Shown: piece by piece, positions 15,861 to 23,734 of the stretch
How the letters are laid out: each line of letters opens with the position of its first letter
Numbering within the stretch: the stretch's first letter is position 1
The notes under the pieces: model-generated
Seen by the model: the letters and a program-made list of their open reading frames with translations, nothing else
The model's database searches: none
Told to the model about the DNA's origin: nothing
Program-made: the position numbers and the translations under genes
NCBI GenBank assembly: GCA_030148335.1
Contig: JASBTQ010000002.1
Location: 186,001-250,000 of the forward strand
From: Allomuricauda sp.
Lineage (GTDB): Bacteria > Bacteroidota > Bacteroidia > Flavobacteriales > Flavobacteriaceae
DNA: 64,000 bases
Reading direction: 5' to 3'

Positions 15861-16626
15861 ATTCCTCGATTTCACTCTCAATGGTGGCCAGAATCTCATC
15901 CATGCTCTGCATCAAAGGGGCGTAGTGCATGGTTTCCGTGGTGATGCTGGTGAGGATGAACATCAAAAGATTGTTCTCAAATTCGGTGGACTGCAATAGG
16001 GCGAGGTTGCTCAGTTGTTCCGTGGCAACGGGAAGTCCCAAATCGTCGGAAACTCCCGTGAGGTCATAAATGGTCTTGATGCTGTTTTCATTCGTTCGGA
16101 ACATATTGATGATCTGGTCCCTCTCATGGTCCAGCATGGCCTCTTGTTTGGAAATATCATCCAAATTGGAAATCCAGTTGGTGAGCAACACCCGAAGTTG
16201 TGGGTTGGACAGGTCCTTCAAGCTGCCCGAATTGATCATTTCTTCCAATAGCGAATTGTTGGGGTTATAGGAGATATCAAAAGCGAGGGCATTGTAGAGC
16301 AGATTGGACAATTCCTCTTCATTGGGAAGGCGGTTTGGTTCCTGCATGAAACCGATGATGGTCTTGGAATCCTCATAGCTCTTTTTGTTGACAGCAATAA
16401 GGGTCTTGAGTTTGTTTTGGCTCGTTTCGAATTCCTTTTTCAGACCGATGAGATAGACCTGTTGCTTCTTGTGTTTGATGCTGTCCTCGTTGGCATTGTC
16501 AATGGCCAAGGCGATAAGGATGCCGATCACCACCAGTACGATTTCACCAATGGCATAGAGCACATAGTTGCCGATCTTTTTATCTGCGATCAGTCCCCTT
16601 CGGATTTTTCTAAAAAATTTGAGCAT
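15859..16626 (-). CDS. DUF6090-family membrane protein
   Basis: 255 residues. The N-terminal block LKFFRKIRRGLI, then YVLYAIGEIVLVVIGILIAL as a single membrane helix followed by AIDNANED, is diagnostic of the DUF6090 family of Flavobacteriia. The rest is a helical, probably periplasmic or cytoplasmic coiled domain. These proteins are often present in many copies per genome and have no established function. The gene is convergent with the AsmA-like gene. Confidence 0.88.
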   Translation of the reverse strand: MLKFFRKIRRGLIADKKIGNYVLYAIGEIVLVVIGILIALAIDNANEDSIKHKKQQVYLIGLKKEFETSQNKLKTLIAVNKKSYEDSKTIIGFMQEPNRLPNEEELSNLLYNALAFDISYNPNNSLLEEMINSGSLKDLSNPQLRVLLTNWISNLDDISKQEAMLDHERDQIINMFRTNENSIKTIYDLTGVSDDLGLPVATEQLSNLALLQSTEFENNLLMFILTSITTETMHYAPLMQSMDEILATIESEIEE

Positions 16627-16653
16627 GGTACAAGGTTGGTTTTGGAAAAGGCA

Positions 16654-17448
16654 TCAACCGATGCCAATACCTACATAATATCCCTCACTGCCCCTTACAT
16701 TGAACACTGTGCCATCTTCAAAAATGAGGTACTGTCCTTTGATGCCCTTGAGCACTCCTTTGTAACTGGGTGTTTTGTCCAGATTCAAGCTTTTGACCTT
16801 CTCGGGATATTGCAGCACGGGAAATTTCAGATGGGTCTCACCATTTTTTTTAATGAAATAGTCGGCTACCTCATCAGGGATATATGCTTTCAGTTTGCTA
16901 CGCCATTCCACAAGGTCCACATCCTCAATATCATTTTTGAGCATTTTCTGCCAGCTGGTCTTGTCGCTCACATGGTCCTTGAGGGCCACCTCGGTGATTC
17001 CTGCCAAATATCGGTTGGGCACCTCCACAATCTCGATGGCTTCGTGCGCCCCTTGATCGATCCAGCGGGTGGGCACCTGCGATTTTCGGGTGACACCGAC
17101 CTTTATGCTGCTGGAGTTGGCCAAATAGACAATGTGTGGCTGCAGCTGCATCTTCTTTTCGTATTCCAGGTCACGGTCCTCTTTGTCCAGATGGGCGGTG
17201 CTCAATTCGGGTTTCATGATCCAATCCCCGGCACGTGGGGTCTCATAAAAGCAGGATTTGCAAAACCCCTGTCGGTAAATGGGCCTATCCTCTCCACAAT
17301 TGAGACATTGGTATTTTATAAAATCTATCTGTAGTTCCTTGTCCAAGGCTTGGTTCAGGTTCAGGAAATCGTTTTCAAAGACCAAAAAATATTGGATTGG
17401 GTCACCTTTTTCGGTTTGCATTTTGCGTAGGACTCCTTCGTATAGCAT
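16654..17448 (-). CDS. DUF2797 protein with zinc ribbon and GIY-YIG-like core
   Basis: 264 residues. A four-cysteine zinc ribbon is seen at about residues 48-67 (CLNCGE ... CKSCF). The middle (about 107-135) reads VYLANSSSIKVGVTR followed by RWIDQGA, which looks like a diverged GIY-YIG fold. I assign it to DUF2797. The function is unknown; a nucleic-acid role is inferred from the zinc ribbon and nuclease-like core. The ATG at 17448 is divergent from the GH3 gene at 17545, so a shared control region is likely. Confidence 0.85.
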   Translation of the reverse strand: MLYEGVLRKMQTEKGDPIQYFLVFENDFLNLNQALDKELQIDFIKYQCLNCGEDRPIYRQGFCKSCFYETPRAGDWIMKPELSTAHLDKEDRDLEYEKKMQLQPHIVYLANSSSIKVGVTRKSQVPTRWIDQGAHEAIEIVEVPNRYLAGITEVALKDHVSDKTSWQKMLKNDIEDVDLVEWRSKLKAYIPDEVADYFIKKNGETHLKFPVLQYPEKVKSLNLDKTPSYKGVLKGIKGQYLIFEDGTVFNVRGSEGYYVGIGIG

Positions 17449-17544
17449 GTGGAATGAATGTTTGTTTCTAATTTGAAAATGAAAGCCAGAAAAGCTATTT
17501 TAGCGGTTACACCTTGCTAAATTCTCGGTTAAAGATACCTAAAA

Positions 17545-19056
17545 ATGCCAATACCATTATTCAACTCCATAGCTTCTTGGTTATTGAGAAAGCGTTATCA
17601 CCAGATAGAGCTTTTTTTGAAGTACCCCTTGGATGTCCAGGATGAGGTATTGAGACAGTTGATGGATTTTTCCGAAGACACCATGATAGGGAAACAATAT
17701 GGGTTCAGGGACTTGCCCAAGTACGAGGAATTCTGCAATAGGGTGCCCTTGGTGAGCTATGAGGACGTGGCCCCATTGATAGAACGCACACGGCGAGGGG
17801 AGCAGAACCTGTTTTGGCCCACCACCATCAAATGGTTCGCCAAGAGCAGTGGCACCACCAATGCCAAGAGCAAGTTCATCCCGGTGAGCAACGAGGCCCT
17901 GGAGGACTGCCATTACAAGTCCAGCAAGGATCTTCTGTGCCTATATCTCAACAACAACGAGAACTCCCAGTTGTTCACGGGAAAGAGCCTCAGGTTGGGT
18001 GGGAGCAAGGAACTGTACGAGGACAACGGGACTTTTTTCGGAGATCTTTCCGCCATTTTGATAGACAATATGCCCCTTTGGGCAGAATATAGTAGCACAC
18101 CCAGCAACAAAGTCTCTTTGATGAGTGAATGGGAGTCCAAGTTGGAGGCCATTATCGAAGAGAGCATTCGGGAGAATGTCACCAGTTTGGCAGGCGTTCC
18201 CTCGTGGATGTTGGTATTGCTCAACCAAGTGTTGGAAAAAACGGGCAAAAACCATTTGTTCGAGATCTGGGAAAATCTGGAAGTCTATTTTCATGGTGGG
18301 GTGAGCTTCACGCCCTATCGCAACCAGTATAAAAAATTGTTGCCCCGCAAAAGCTTCAATTACTATGAGACCTACAATGCCTCCGAAGGATTCTTTGGCA
18401 TCCAAGACCAAAATGATTCAGAAGACCTGTTGCTGATGTTGGACTATGGCATCTTTTATGAATTCATCCCGATGGGACCAGAAGGGAACGGAAAGGCCAT
18501 TCCTTTGTGGGATGTGCAGCTGGGGGTGAACTATGCTTTGGTGATCACTACCAATGCGGGTCTTTGGAGATATAAGATCGGCGACACGGTTCGCTTCACC
18601 AGCAAAGACCCTTACCGGATCAGGATCACGGGGCGTACCAAGCACCACATCAATGTGTTCGGGGAAGAACTGATCATCGAAAACGCTGAAGAGGCATTAC
18701 GCCAAATATGCCAAGCCACGGATTCAGAGATCATGGACTACACTGCGGCCCCTATTTTCATGACCGATAAGGAAAAAGGTGCCCACGAATGGATTATTGA
18801 ATTCAGAAAACCGCCCCAGGATTTCTCCCATTTTATTGAATCCCTGGACAATGCACTCAAATCGTTGAACTCCGATTATGAAGCGAAGCGGCACAATAAC
18901 ATTACCCTCAAAATGCCCAAGGTGCATTTGGCACGAAAAAATCTCTTTCACGATTGGCTGAAATCCAAGAACAAGCTTGGGGGGCAGCACAAGATTCCAA
19001 GACTCTCAAACGAAAGGAATTACATTGATGAGCTACTGCAAATGAACATGAAATAG
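17545..19056 (+). CDS. GH3-family acyl-adenylate/amido synthetase-like protein
   Basis: 503 residues. The adenylation-type loop SSGTTNAKSKFIP near residue 100 matches the ATP-binding motif of GH3 enzymes, and YNASEGFFGIQ, then GLWRYKIGDTVRFTS, then RTKHHINVFGEEL complete the family pattern. In plants GH3 proteins conjugate amino acids to jasmonate or auxin. Bacterial members are widespread in Bacteroidota with unknown substrates, so only an ATP-dependent acid-activating role can be proposed. A long palindrome lies 36 bp downstream. Confidence 0.88.
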   Translation: MPIPLFNSIASWLLRKRYHQIELFLKYPLDVQDEVLRQLMDFSEDTMIGKQYGFRDLPKYEEFCNRVPLVSYEDVAPLIERTRRGEQNLFWPTTIKWFAKSSGTTNAKSKFIPVSNEALEDCHYKSSKDLLCLYLNNNENSQLFTGKSLRLGGSKELYEDNGTFFGDLSAILIDNMPLWAEYSSTPSNKVSLMSEWESKLEAIIEESIRENVTSLAGVPSWMLVLLNQVLEKTGKNHLFEIWENLEVYFHGGVSFTPYRNQYKKLLPRKSFNYYETYNASEGFFGIQDQNDSEDLLLMLDYGIFYEFIPMGPEGNGKAIPLWDVQLGVNYALVITTNAGLWRYKIGDTVRFTSKDPYRIRITGRTKHHINVFGEELIIENAEEALRQICQATDSEIMDYTAAPIFMTDKEKGAHEWIIEFRKPPQDFSHFIESLDNALKSLNSDYEAKRHNNITLKMPKVHLARKNLFHDWLKSKNKLGGQHKIPRLSNERNYIDELLQMNMK

Positions 19057-19091
19057 AGTGTTTATTTATAGTATGTGGAAGGTTATGATGG

Positions 19092-19115
19092 ATTTACGAA
19101 AACGTTTTCGTAAAT
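19092..19115. promoter_or_regulatory. 24-bp perfect palindrome, LacI-family-like operator
   Basis: Halves are ATTTACGAAAAC and GTTTTCGTAAAT with no spacer. The centre CGAAAACGTTTTCG resembles LacI/GalR-type operators (central CG, A/T arms). It has no loop and no T-run, so it is unlikely to be a terminator. It lies between the GH3 gene (stop 19056) and the hydrolase (start 19227), about 110 bp from the latter. Confidence 0.5.
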
Positions 19116-19226
19116 TGCACTCTTTATCGTGGAAAGGGATCTTTTGAACAAATAAAAGCGGTGTTTTTGCGTTTAATGATGAAATTCCCCCCATCAAACT
19201 TTTGTCAAACACTAAACCATTGAATA

Positions 19227-19778
19227 ATGACAGAAAAACTGGTAGTCATCTCCGACATGTGGGGTGCTAAAAAGGGGCTTTGGATAGCGTCTTATTTTGG
19301 TTACCTTCAGCAGTATTATGACATCGTTTTCCACGATTGCCAACAACTAGGGGGCATCGATGTGCCACTGGGCACGGAAGAGAACATCCACAAGGCCTTT
19401 GTCGATGGCGGAATTGATACGGCAGTTGCCCAATTGTTGAAAAAGGAAACAAAACCTGCACATTATCTTGCCTTCAGCACAGGAGGTACGGTTGCGTATA
19501 AAGCGGCCCTTCGTGGTTTGCCCATGAAATCCCTTACTTCTATATCGGCTACACGGATCAGGTTGGAAGATCAAAAGCCCAATGTGCCGATGAACTTGAT
19601 CTATGGGGAATATGATGAATTCATGCCCAATCAGAAATGGGCACAGGAAATGGGTGTGGACCTCAAAGTGGTTCCCCATTTCGGTCATGGCCTTTATACC
19701 GATGAAAAAATAATCTCAGAAGTGTGCTTGGGCCTTTTGGAACAAGTGACGCAAGTGGTTACCAAGAAAGCGGTCTAG
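19227..19778 (+). CDS. Small alpha/beta-hydrolase fold protein
   Basis: 183 residues without signal peptide. A nucleophile elbow (AFSTGGTVAYKAAL, Ser about 91), an acid residue in YGEYDEFMP and a His in HFGHGLYTDE give a plausible catalytic triad in the right order. The protein is short and lacks a normal cap domain. Substrate unknown. It is convergent with clpX: the two stop codons are only 13 bp apart and are covered by one hairpin. Confidence 0.72.
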   Translation: MTEKLVVISDMWGAKKGLWIASYFGYLQQYYDIVFHDCQQLGGIDVPLGTEENIHKAFVDGGIDTAVAQLLKKETKPAHYLAFSTGGTVAYKAALRGLPMKSLTSISATRIRLEDQKPNVPMNLIYGEYDEFMPNQKWAQEMGVDLKVVPHFGHGLYTDEKIISEVCLGLLEQVTQVVTKKAV

Positions 19779-19794
19779 ACCCTAAAGGGTCTAG
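19775..19794. terminator. Hairpin spanning both stop codons of a convergent pair
   Basis: CTAGACCC (19775-19782) pairs perfectly with GGGTCTAG (19787-19794), loop TAAA. It contains the TAG of the hydrolase and the TAG of clpX. There is no T-run, so it is a weak or factor-dependent terminator on either strand. Confidence 0.5.
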
Positions 19795-21026
19795 GATACC
19801 ACTTTCAATTTTTTGATGGTCTCGTAGGAGAGCATTTTCTCGGCGTAGGCCTTGGTGACCTTGAACTCGGTTTCATCACTGCTTGGCAGGGTGAACATGG
19901 CATCGGTGAACACAGCCTCGCAGAGCGAACGCAATCCACGGGCTCCCAATTTGTACTCCACCGCCTTTTCAACAATATAGTCGAGTGCCTGTTCTGTGAT
20001 GGTGAAAGAGATTCCATCCATGGCGAACAACTTTTCATATTGTTTGATGATGGCATTCCTGGGCTCGGTCAAAATGGCGCGCAATGTTACGGCATCCAAA
20101 GGGTTCATGTGGGTGAGCACAGGTAGCCTACCGATGATCTCCGGGATGAGCCCAAATTCCTTCAGGTCTTTCGGGATGATGTATTGTAGGATGTTCTCAC
20201 TGTCCAGCTTGTCCTCCGCTTTGGAAGCACTGTAGCCAACAGCCTGCATATTTAGGCGTTTGGTGATGATGCGTTCAATGCCGTCAAATGCACCGCCCGC
20301 CACAAAAAGGATGTTCTCGGTGTTTACCTCGATGAACTTTTGGTCGGGGTGCTTGCGCCCACCTTTGGGCGGAACGTTCACTACGGTACCTTCCAAAAGT
20401 TTCAACAATCCTTGCTGCACACCTTCACCTGAAACATCACGGGTTATGGAAGGGTTGTCGCTCTTTCGGGCAATCTTGTCGATTTCATCAATAAAAACAA
20501 TGCCCCTTTCCGCTTTTTCCAAGTTGTAATCCGCAGCTTGCAACAAACGGGTGAGTATGCTTTCCACATCCTCGCCCACATAACCGGCCTCTGTGAGCAC
20601 GGTGGCATCCACAATGGCCAAAGGCACATTCAGCATACGGGCTATGGTCTTGGCGATAAGAGTCTTTCCGGTCCCGGTCTGCCCCACCATGATGATGTTG
20701 CTCTTTTGGATCTCTACATCATTGTCCTTGCCCTTGGGTTGCAAAAGCCTTTTATAATGGTTGTACACGGCCACAGACATCACTCTTTTGGTCCTTTCCT
20801 GGCCAATGACAAAAGTGTCCAGGAAATCATGGATCTCCATGGGTTTTTTTAGGACCAGTTCGGAAGAGAGGTCTTGGTTCTTGGATTGTTTGGATTCTTC
20901 AGCGACTATGCTGTGGGCCTGTTCAATACATCTATCGCAAATGTGCGCATCAAGCCCAGCGATCAATAAATTGGTTTCCGGTTTTTTCCTACCACAAAAA
21001 GAACATTCCAGATTTTCCTTTGCCAT
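19791..21026 (-). CDS. clpX: ATP-dependent Clp protease ATP-binding subunit ClpX
   Basis: 411 residues. An N-terminal zinc-binding domain ([10 protein letters not shown] ... [10 protein letters not shown]) recognises adaptors and substrates. The AAA+ module has Walker [14 protein letters not shown], Walker [13 protein letters not shown] and the pore loop YVGEDVE, and the C-terminal sensor 2 sits in [11 protein letters not shown]. It unfolds proteins and feeds them to ClpP, encoded 91 bp upstream on the same strand. Confidence 0.98.
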   Translation of the reverse strand: MAKENLECSFCGRKKPETNLLIAGLDAHICDRCIEQAHSIVAEESKQSKNQDLSSELVLKKPMEIHDFLDTFVIGQERTKRVMSVAVYNHYKRLLQPKGKDNDVEIQKSNIIMVGQTGTGKTLIAKTIARMLNVPLAIVDATVLTEAGYVGEDVESILTRLLQAADYNLEKAERGIVFIDEIDKIARKSDNPSITRDVSGEGVQQGLLKLLEGTVVNVPPKGGRKHPDQKFIEVNTENILFVAGGAFDGIERIITKRLNMQAVGYSASKAEDKLDSENILQYIIPKDLKEFGLIPEIIGRLPVLTHMNPLDAVTLRAILTEPRNAIIKQYEKLFAMDGISFTITEQALDYIVEKAVEYKLGARGLRSLCEAVFTDAMFTLPSSDETEFKVTKAYAEKMLSYETIKKLKVVS

Positions 21027-21117
21027 ACTTCATCAATATTCTACATTCAACCAACAATAACGTAAAAAAAATGGTTTTGGTTTGCGCTAAGTGGTTGTTT
21101 TTTAATAATCTAATTTA

Positions 21118-21798
21118 TTAGGATTTGTCCCTTGCCAAAATTTCGTCGATCATTCCGTACTCCTTGGCCTCATCGGCTTTCATCCAGTAATCACGATCAC
21201 TGTCCTCATATACCTTATCGAAAGGCTGTCCGGAATGCTTGGCGATGATCTGGTACAGTTCGTCCTTGATCTTCAACACTTCCTTGGCTGCAATTTCAAT
21301 ATCGCTTGCCTGCCCCTGAGCTCCAGAAAGAGGTTGGTGGATCATCACCCTGGAGTGGGTAAGTCCGCTCCTTTTGCCCGCATGCCCGGCACAGAGCAAC
21401 ACAGCAGCCATGGAGGCGGCGATACCGGTACAAATGGTGGCCACATCGGGCTTGATGAACTGCATGGTGTCATAAATGCCCAATCCGGCATACACACTAC
21501 CGCCCGGAGAGTTGATATATATTTGGATGTCCTTGGAGGCATCTGCACTTTCCAAGAACAGCAATTGCGCCTGTACAATGTTTGCTACCTGATCGTTGAT
21601 CCCGGTGCCCAAAAAGATGATGCGGTCCATCATCAATCGGGAGAAAACGTCCATGGCGATGGCGTTCAACTGCCTTTCCTCAATGATGTTCGGGGTCATG
21701 TTCATGGGGTACATGCTGCTCATGATTTGGTCATAGTGCATGCTGTTGATGCCATGGTGCTGGGTGGCGTATTTTTTGAATTCTTTTCCGTAATCCAT
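21118..21798 (-). CDS. clpP: ATP-dependent Clp protease proteolytic subunit ClpP
   Basis: 226 residues. The catalytic Ser129 lies in TGIAASMAAVLL, His154 in SRVMIHQPLSG, and the Asp in the following helix region. YINSPGGSVYAGLGIYD forms the oxyanion region. The N-terminus is longer than that of E. coli ClpP, with about 35 extra residues (DYGKEFKKYATQHHGIN) that may be a propeptide. It partners with ClpX from the gene that follows. Confidence 0.97.
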   Translation of the reverse strand: MDYGKEFKKYATQHHGINSMHYDQIMSSMYPMNMTPNIIEERQLNAIAMDVFSRLMMDRIIFLGTGINDQVANIVQAQLLFLESADASKDIQIYINSPGGSVYAGLGIYDTMQFIKPDVATICTGIAASMAAVLLCAGHAGKRSGLTHSRVMIHQPLSGAQGQASDIEIAAKEVLKIKDELYQIIAKHSGQPFDKVYEDSDRDYWMKADEAKEYGMIDEILARDKS

Positions 21799-21820
21799 AG
21801 GATTTCTTTCGATTTATCTT

Positions 21821-21856
21821 AAAAAAAAGGTGCCGAAAAAGTTGCTTTTCGGCACC
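21821..21856 (-). terminator. Rho-independent terminator downstream of tig
   Basis: GGTGCCGAAAA (21829-21839) pairs with TTTTCGGCACC (21846-21856); read leftwards it ends in eight T. It separates tig from the clpP-clpX unit, which therefore needs its own promoter or read-through. Confidence 0.88.
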
Positions 21857-21888
21857 GTAAAGATACTTATTTTTCTTTTAGCGATAGC

Positions 21889-23211
21889 CTAGCTATATGC
21901 TTCCTTGATAAAGTCGTCGTAAGAGACTTCCTTTACCTTGAGGTTGGCCTTTTCTTTGTAAAGGTCCAATAGTTTTTGGCTCATCAACTGCTCTGAAAGC
22001 CTTCTGACCTCGTCTTGATTGCCCAATACCCTGGCGGCAATGCCTTCCAGTTCCTCGTCCTTGGGATCCAAGTGGCCATATTGTGCCATTTGCGATTTGA
22101 TGAAGCCTTTGGCAAATTCCTTGAGCTCGTCAAACTGTACCTGAAGGTTGTTCTCCTGGATGATCTTGCCTTCAATGAGTTGGTACCGAAGTCCTTTTTC
22201 GGATCTTTCAAACTCTTCTTTGGCCTCATCTTCGGAAAGTGGTTTTTCGCCGCTGATCTGGATCCACTTTTTCAAAAACTCGGCAGGAAGTTCAAACTTG
22301 GTCTCGTCGATCAGTTTTTCAGTGATGTCGTTCAACAACTTCTGATCGGACTGTTGCTCAAATTGCTTTTCAGAATCTTCCTTGATGCGGTCCTTCAACT
22401 CCTTTTCAGAGGTCACTTTGTCCTTTCCGAACAATTTATCGAACAGTTCTTGGTCCAAAGTGGCCGGTTCGCGCTCATTGATCTCTTCAATGGTGAACGT
22501 GACATTGGTGTCCAATTTGTCTGCCTTGTCACGGTTGATGCCCAAAGCACTGGACAAAAGATAGTCTTCTTTGAAAAGTCCTTTGGTGGGAAGGGTCACG
22601 GCTTCGCCGACTTTCTTTCCGGTAAGGGTATCCAAGGCTTTTTTGCTCTTGACCTTGTCTATCTCGATGGTGGTCTTGTGGTCAATGTCCTCGGCCTCAT
22701 TGGCAAAAGTGCCGGTAACCTCATCCTTCTTGCCTACTTCGCTCTTGGAGACAAGTTTTCCATATTGTTTCTGGATGCGCTCCACTTGCTCGTCGATCAT
22801 TTTCTTGTCGGCGACAATTTTGTATTGGGTCACCGCTTTTTTGGTCTTGAGCTGTACGTCGAAGCTGGGGGCCAATCCGAGTTCGAACTCAAAATCGAGG
22901 TGGTCCTTGTCCCAATCGAAGTTTTCCTGCTGCTTCGGCAGTGGATTGCCCAATACATCCAATTTTTCCTCGGTAAGGTATTTGTTCAGGTTGTCCTGGA
23001 GCAGTTTGTTCACTTCGTCCACCAAAACGGCCTTGCCGTATTGCTTTTTGATCAGTCCCATGGGAACCTGACCTTTTCGGAAACCAGGGATATTGGCCTG
23101 TTTTCTGTAATCCTTTAGGATTTTTTCTACCTTGTCCTGATAGTCTTCTTTGCTTATGGCGACTTTTACAACTGCATTAAGATCGTCAATCTGCTCTTTA
23201 GTAATATTCAT
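21889..23211 (-). CDS. tig: Trigger factor
   Basis: 440 residues. The N-terminal ribosome-binding domain contains the signature IPGFRKGQVPMGLI (about residues 39-52). The central region corresponds to the PPIase-like domain, though poorly conserved, and the C-terminal helical arms follow. It binds at the ribosomal exit tunnel and shields nascent chains. Its position upstream of clpP and clpX is the classical bacterial order, but here an intervening terminator separates them. Confidence 0.95.
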   Translation of the reverse strand: MNITKEQIDDLNAVVKVAISKEDYQDKVEKILKDYRKQANIPGFRKGQVPMGLIKKQYGKAVLVDEVNKLLQDNLNKYLTEEKLDVLGNPLPKQQENFDWDKDHLDFEFELGLAPSFDVQLKTKKAVTQYKIVADKKMIDEQVERIQKQYGKLVSKSEVGKKDEVTGTFANEAEDIDHKTTIEIDKVKSKKALDTLTGKKVGEAVTLPTKGLFKEDYLLSSALGINRDKADKLDTNVTFTIEEINEREPATLDQELFDKLFGKDKVTSEKELKDRIKEDSEKQFEQQSDQKLLNDITEKLIDETKFELPAEFLKKWIQISGEKPLSEDEAKEEFERSEKGLRYQLIEGKIIQENNLQVQFDELKEFAKGFIKSQMAQYGHLDPKDEELEGIAARVLGNQDEVRRLSEQLMSQKLLDLYKEKANLKVKEVSYDDFIKEAYS

Positions 23212-23244
23212 CTCCTACCTAATTTGCTATTCAAAAATGGGTGG

Positions 23245-23275
23245 CAAAAGTAATGCATTTTTGGTTTGGCAGCAA
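23245..23275 (-). promoter_or_regulatory. Promoter of tig: -33 TTG and -7 TACTTTTG
   Basis: On the minus strand TTG at 23275-23273 and TACTTTTG at 23252-23245, 20 bp apart, match the Bacteroidota consensus in sequence and spacing. The tig ATG is 34 bp downstream of the -7 element. Confidence 0.65.
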
Positions 23276-23310
23276 CTTTTTAAACGCTTGAATGTCAAAC
23301 AAAATGAATT

Positions 23311-23655
23311 CTATTGGTCCTCTTTCAAAATGGAGTGCAAAATGGCCTGTAAAAAAGCGAGCAACAAGCTGAAGATGATGGCCCACCAAAGATTCTCTAC
23401 GTGGAAACCGTCAATCAGGTTTGCTGCCAGAAGTATGATGATGGCATTGATCACCAAAAGGAAAAGTCCGAGGGTGAGGACGGTGATGGGAAGTGTTAAA
23501 ATGATCAAGATGGGCTTGACCAAAAAGTTCAGTATGCTCAGGACCACGGCGACAATGATGGCAGTGAACATGGAGTCCACGCCCACTCCGGGCAGGACAT
23601 AGGATAGGATCACAACGGCCAAGGCGTTCAGTAAAAGTCTTAAAATGAGTTTCAT
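23311..23655 (-). CDS. Phage-holin-4-like (YvlD/PF04020-type) small membrane protein
   Basis: 114 residues with four hydrophobic segments: about 4-22, 30-48, 55-80 and 87-108. The sequence NFLVKPILIILTLPITVLTL around residues 43-62 is the family hallmark. Despite the family name these are ordinary chromosomal membrane proteins; function unknown. No phage genes are nearby. Confidence 0.85.
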   Translation of the reverse strand: MKLILRLLLNALAVVILSYVLPGVGVDSMFTAIIVAVVLSILNFLVKPILIILTLPITVLTLGLFLLVINAIIILLAANLIDGFHVENLWWAIIFSLLLAFLQAILHSILKEDQ

Positions 23656-23680
23656 AAGGTTGTTTTAGATTTTTGTGATA

Positions 23681-23708
23681 TAAAAAAGGCACCGTCGGAA
23701 ACGGTGCC
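23681..23708 (-). terminator. Rho-independent terminator of the GDSL lipoprotein gene
   Basis: GGCACCGT (23688-23695) pairs with ACGGTGCC (23701-23708), loop CGGAA; read leftwards it is followed by TTTTTT. It ends the transcript of 23735-25258. Confidence 0.88.
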
Positions 23709-23734
23709 TTTAAGATAGTAAAATTAAATGTTGC

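Noticed and set aside
22015..23118. 367-residue frame antisense to trigger factor
   Set aside because: Leu/Phe/Val-rich shadow of the tig reading frame; tig is fully conserved on the other strand.
23311..23655. Phage remnant suggested by the holin family name
   Set aside because: The PF04020-type protein is a normal chromosomal membrane protein; no other phage genes are nearby.
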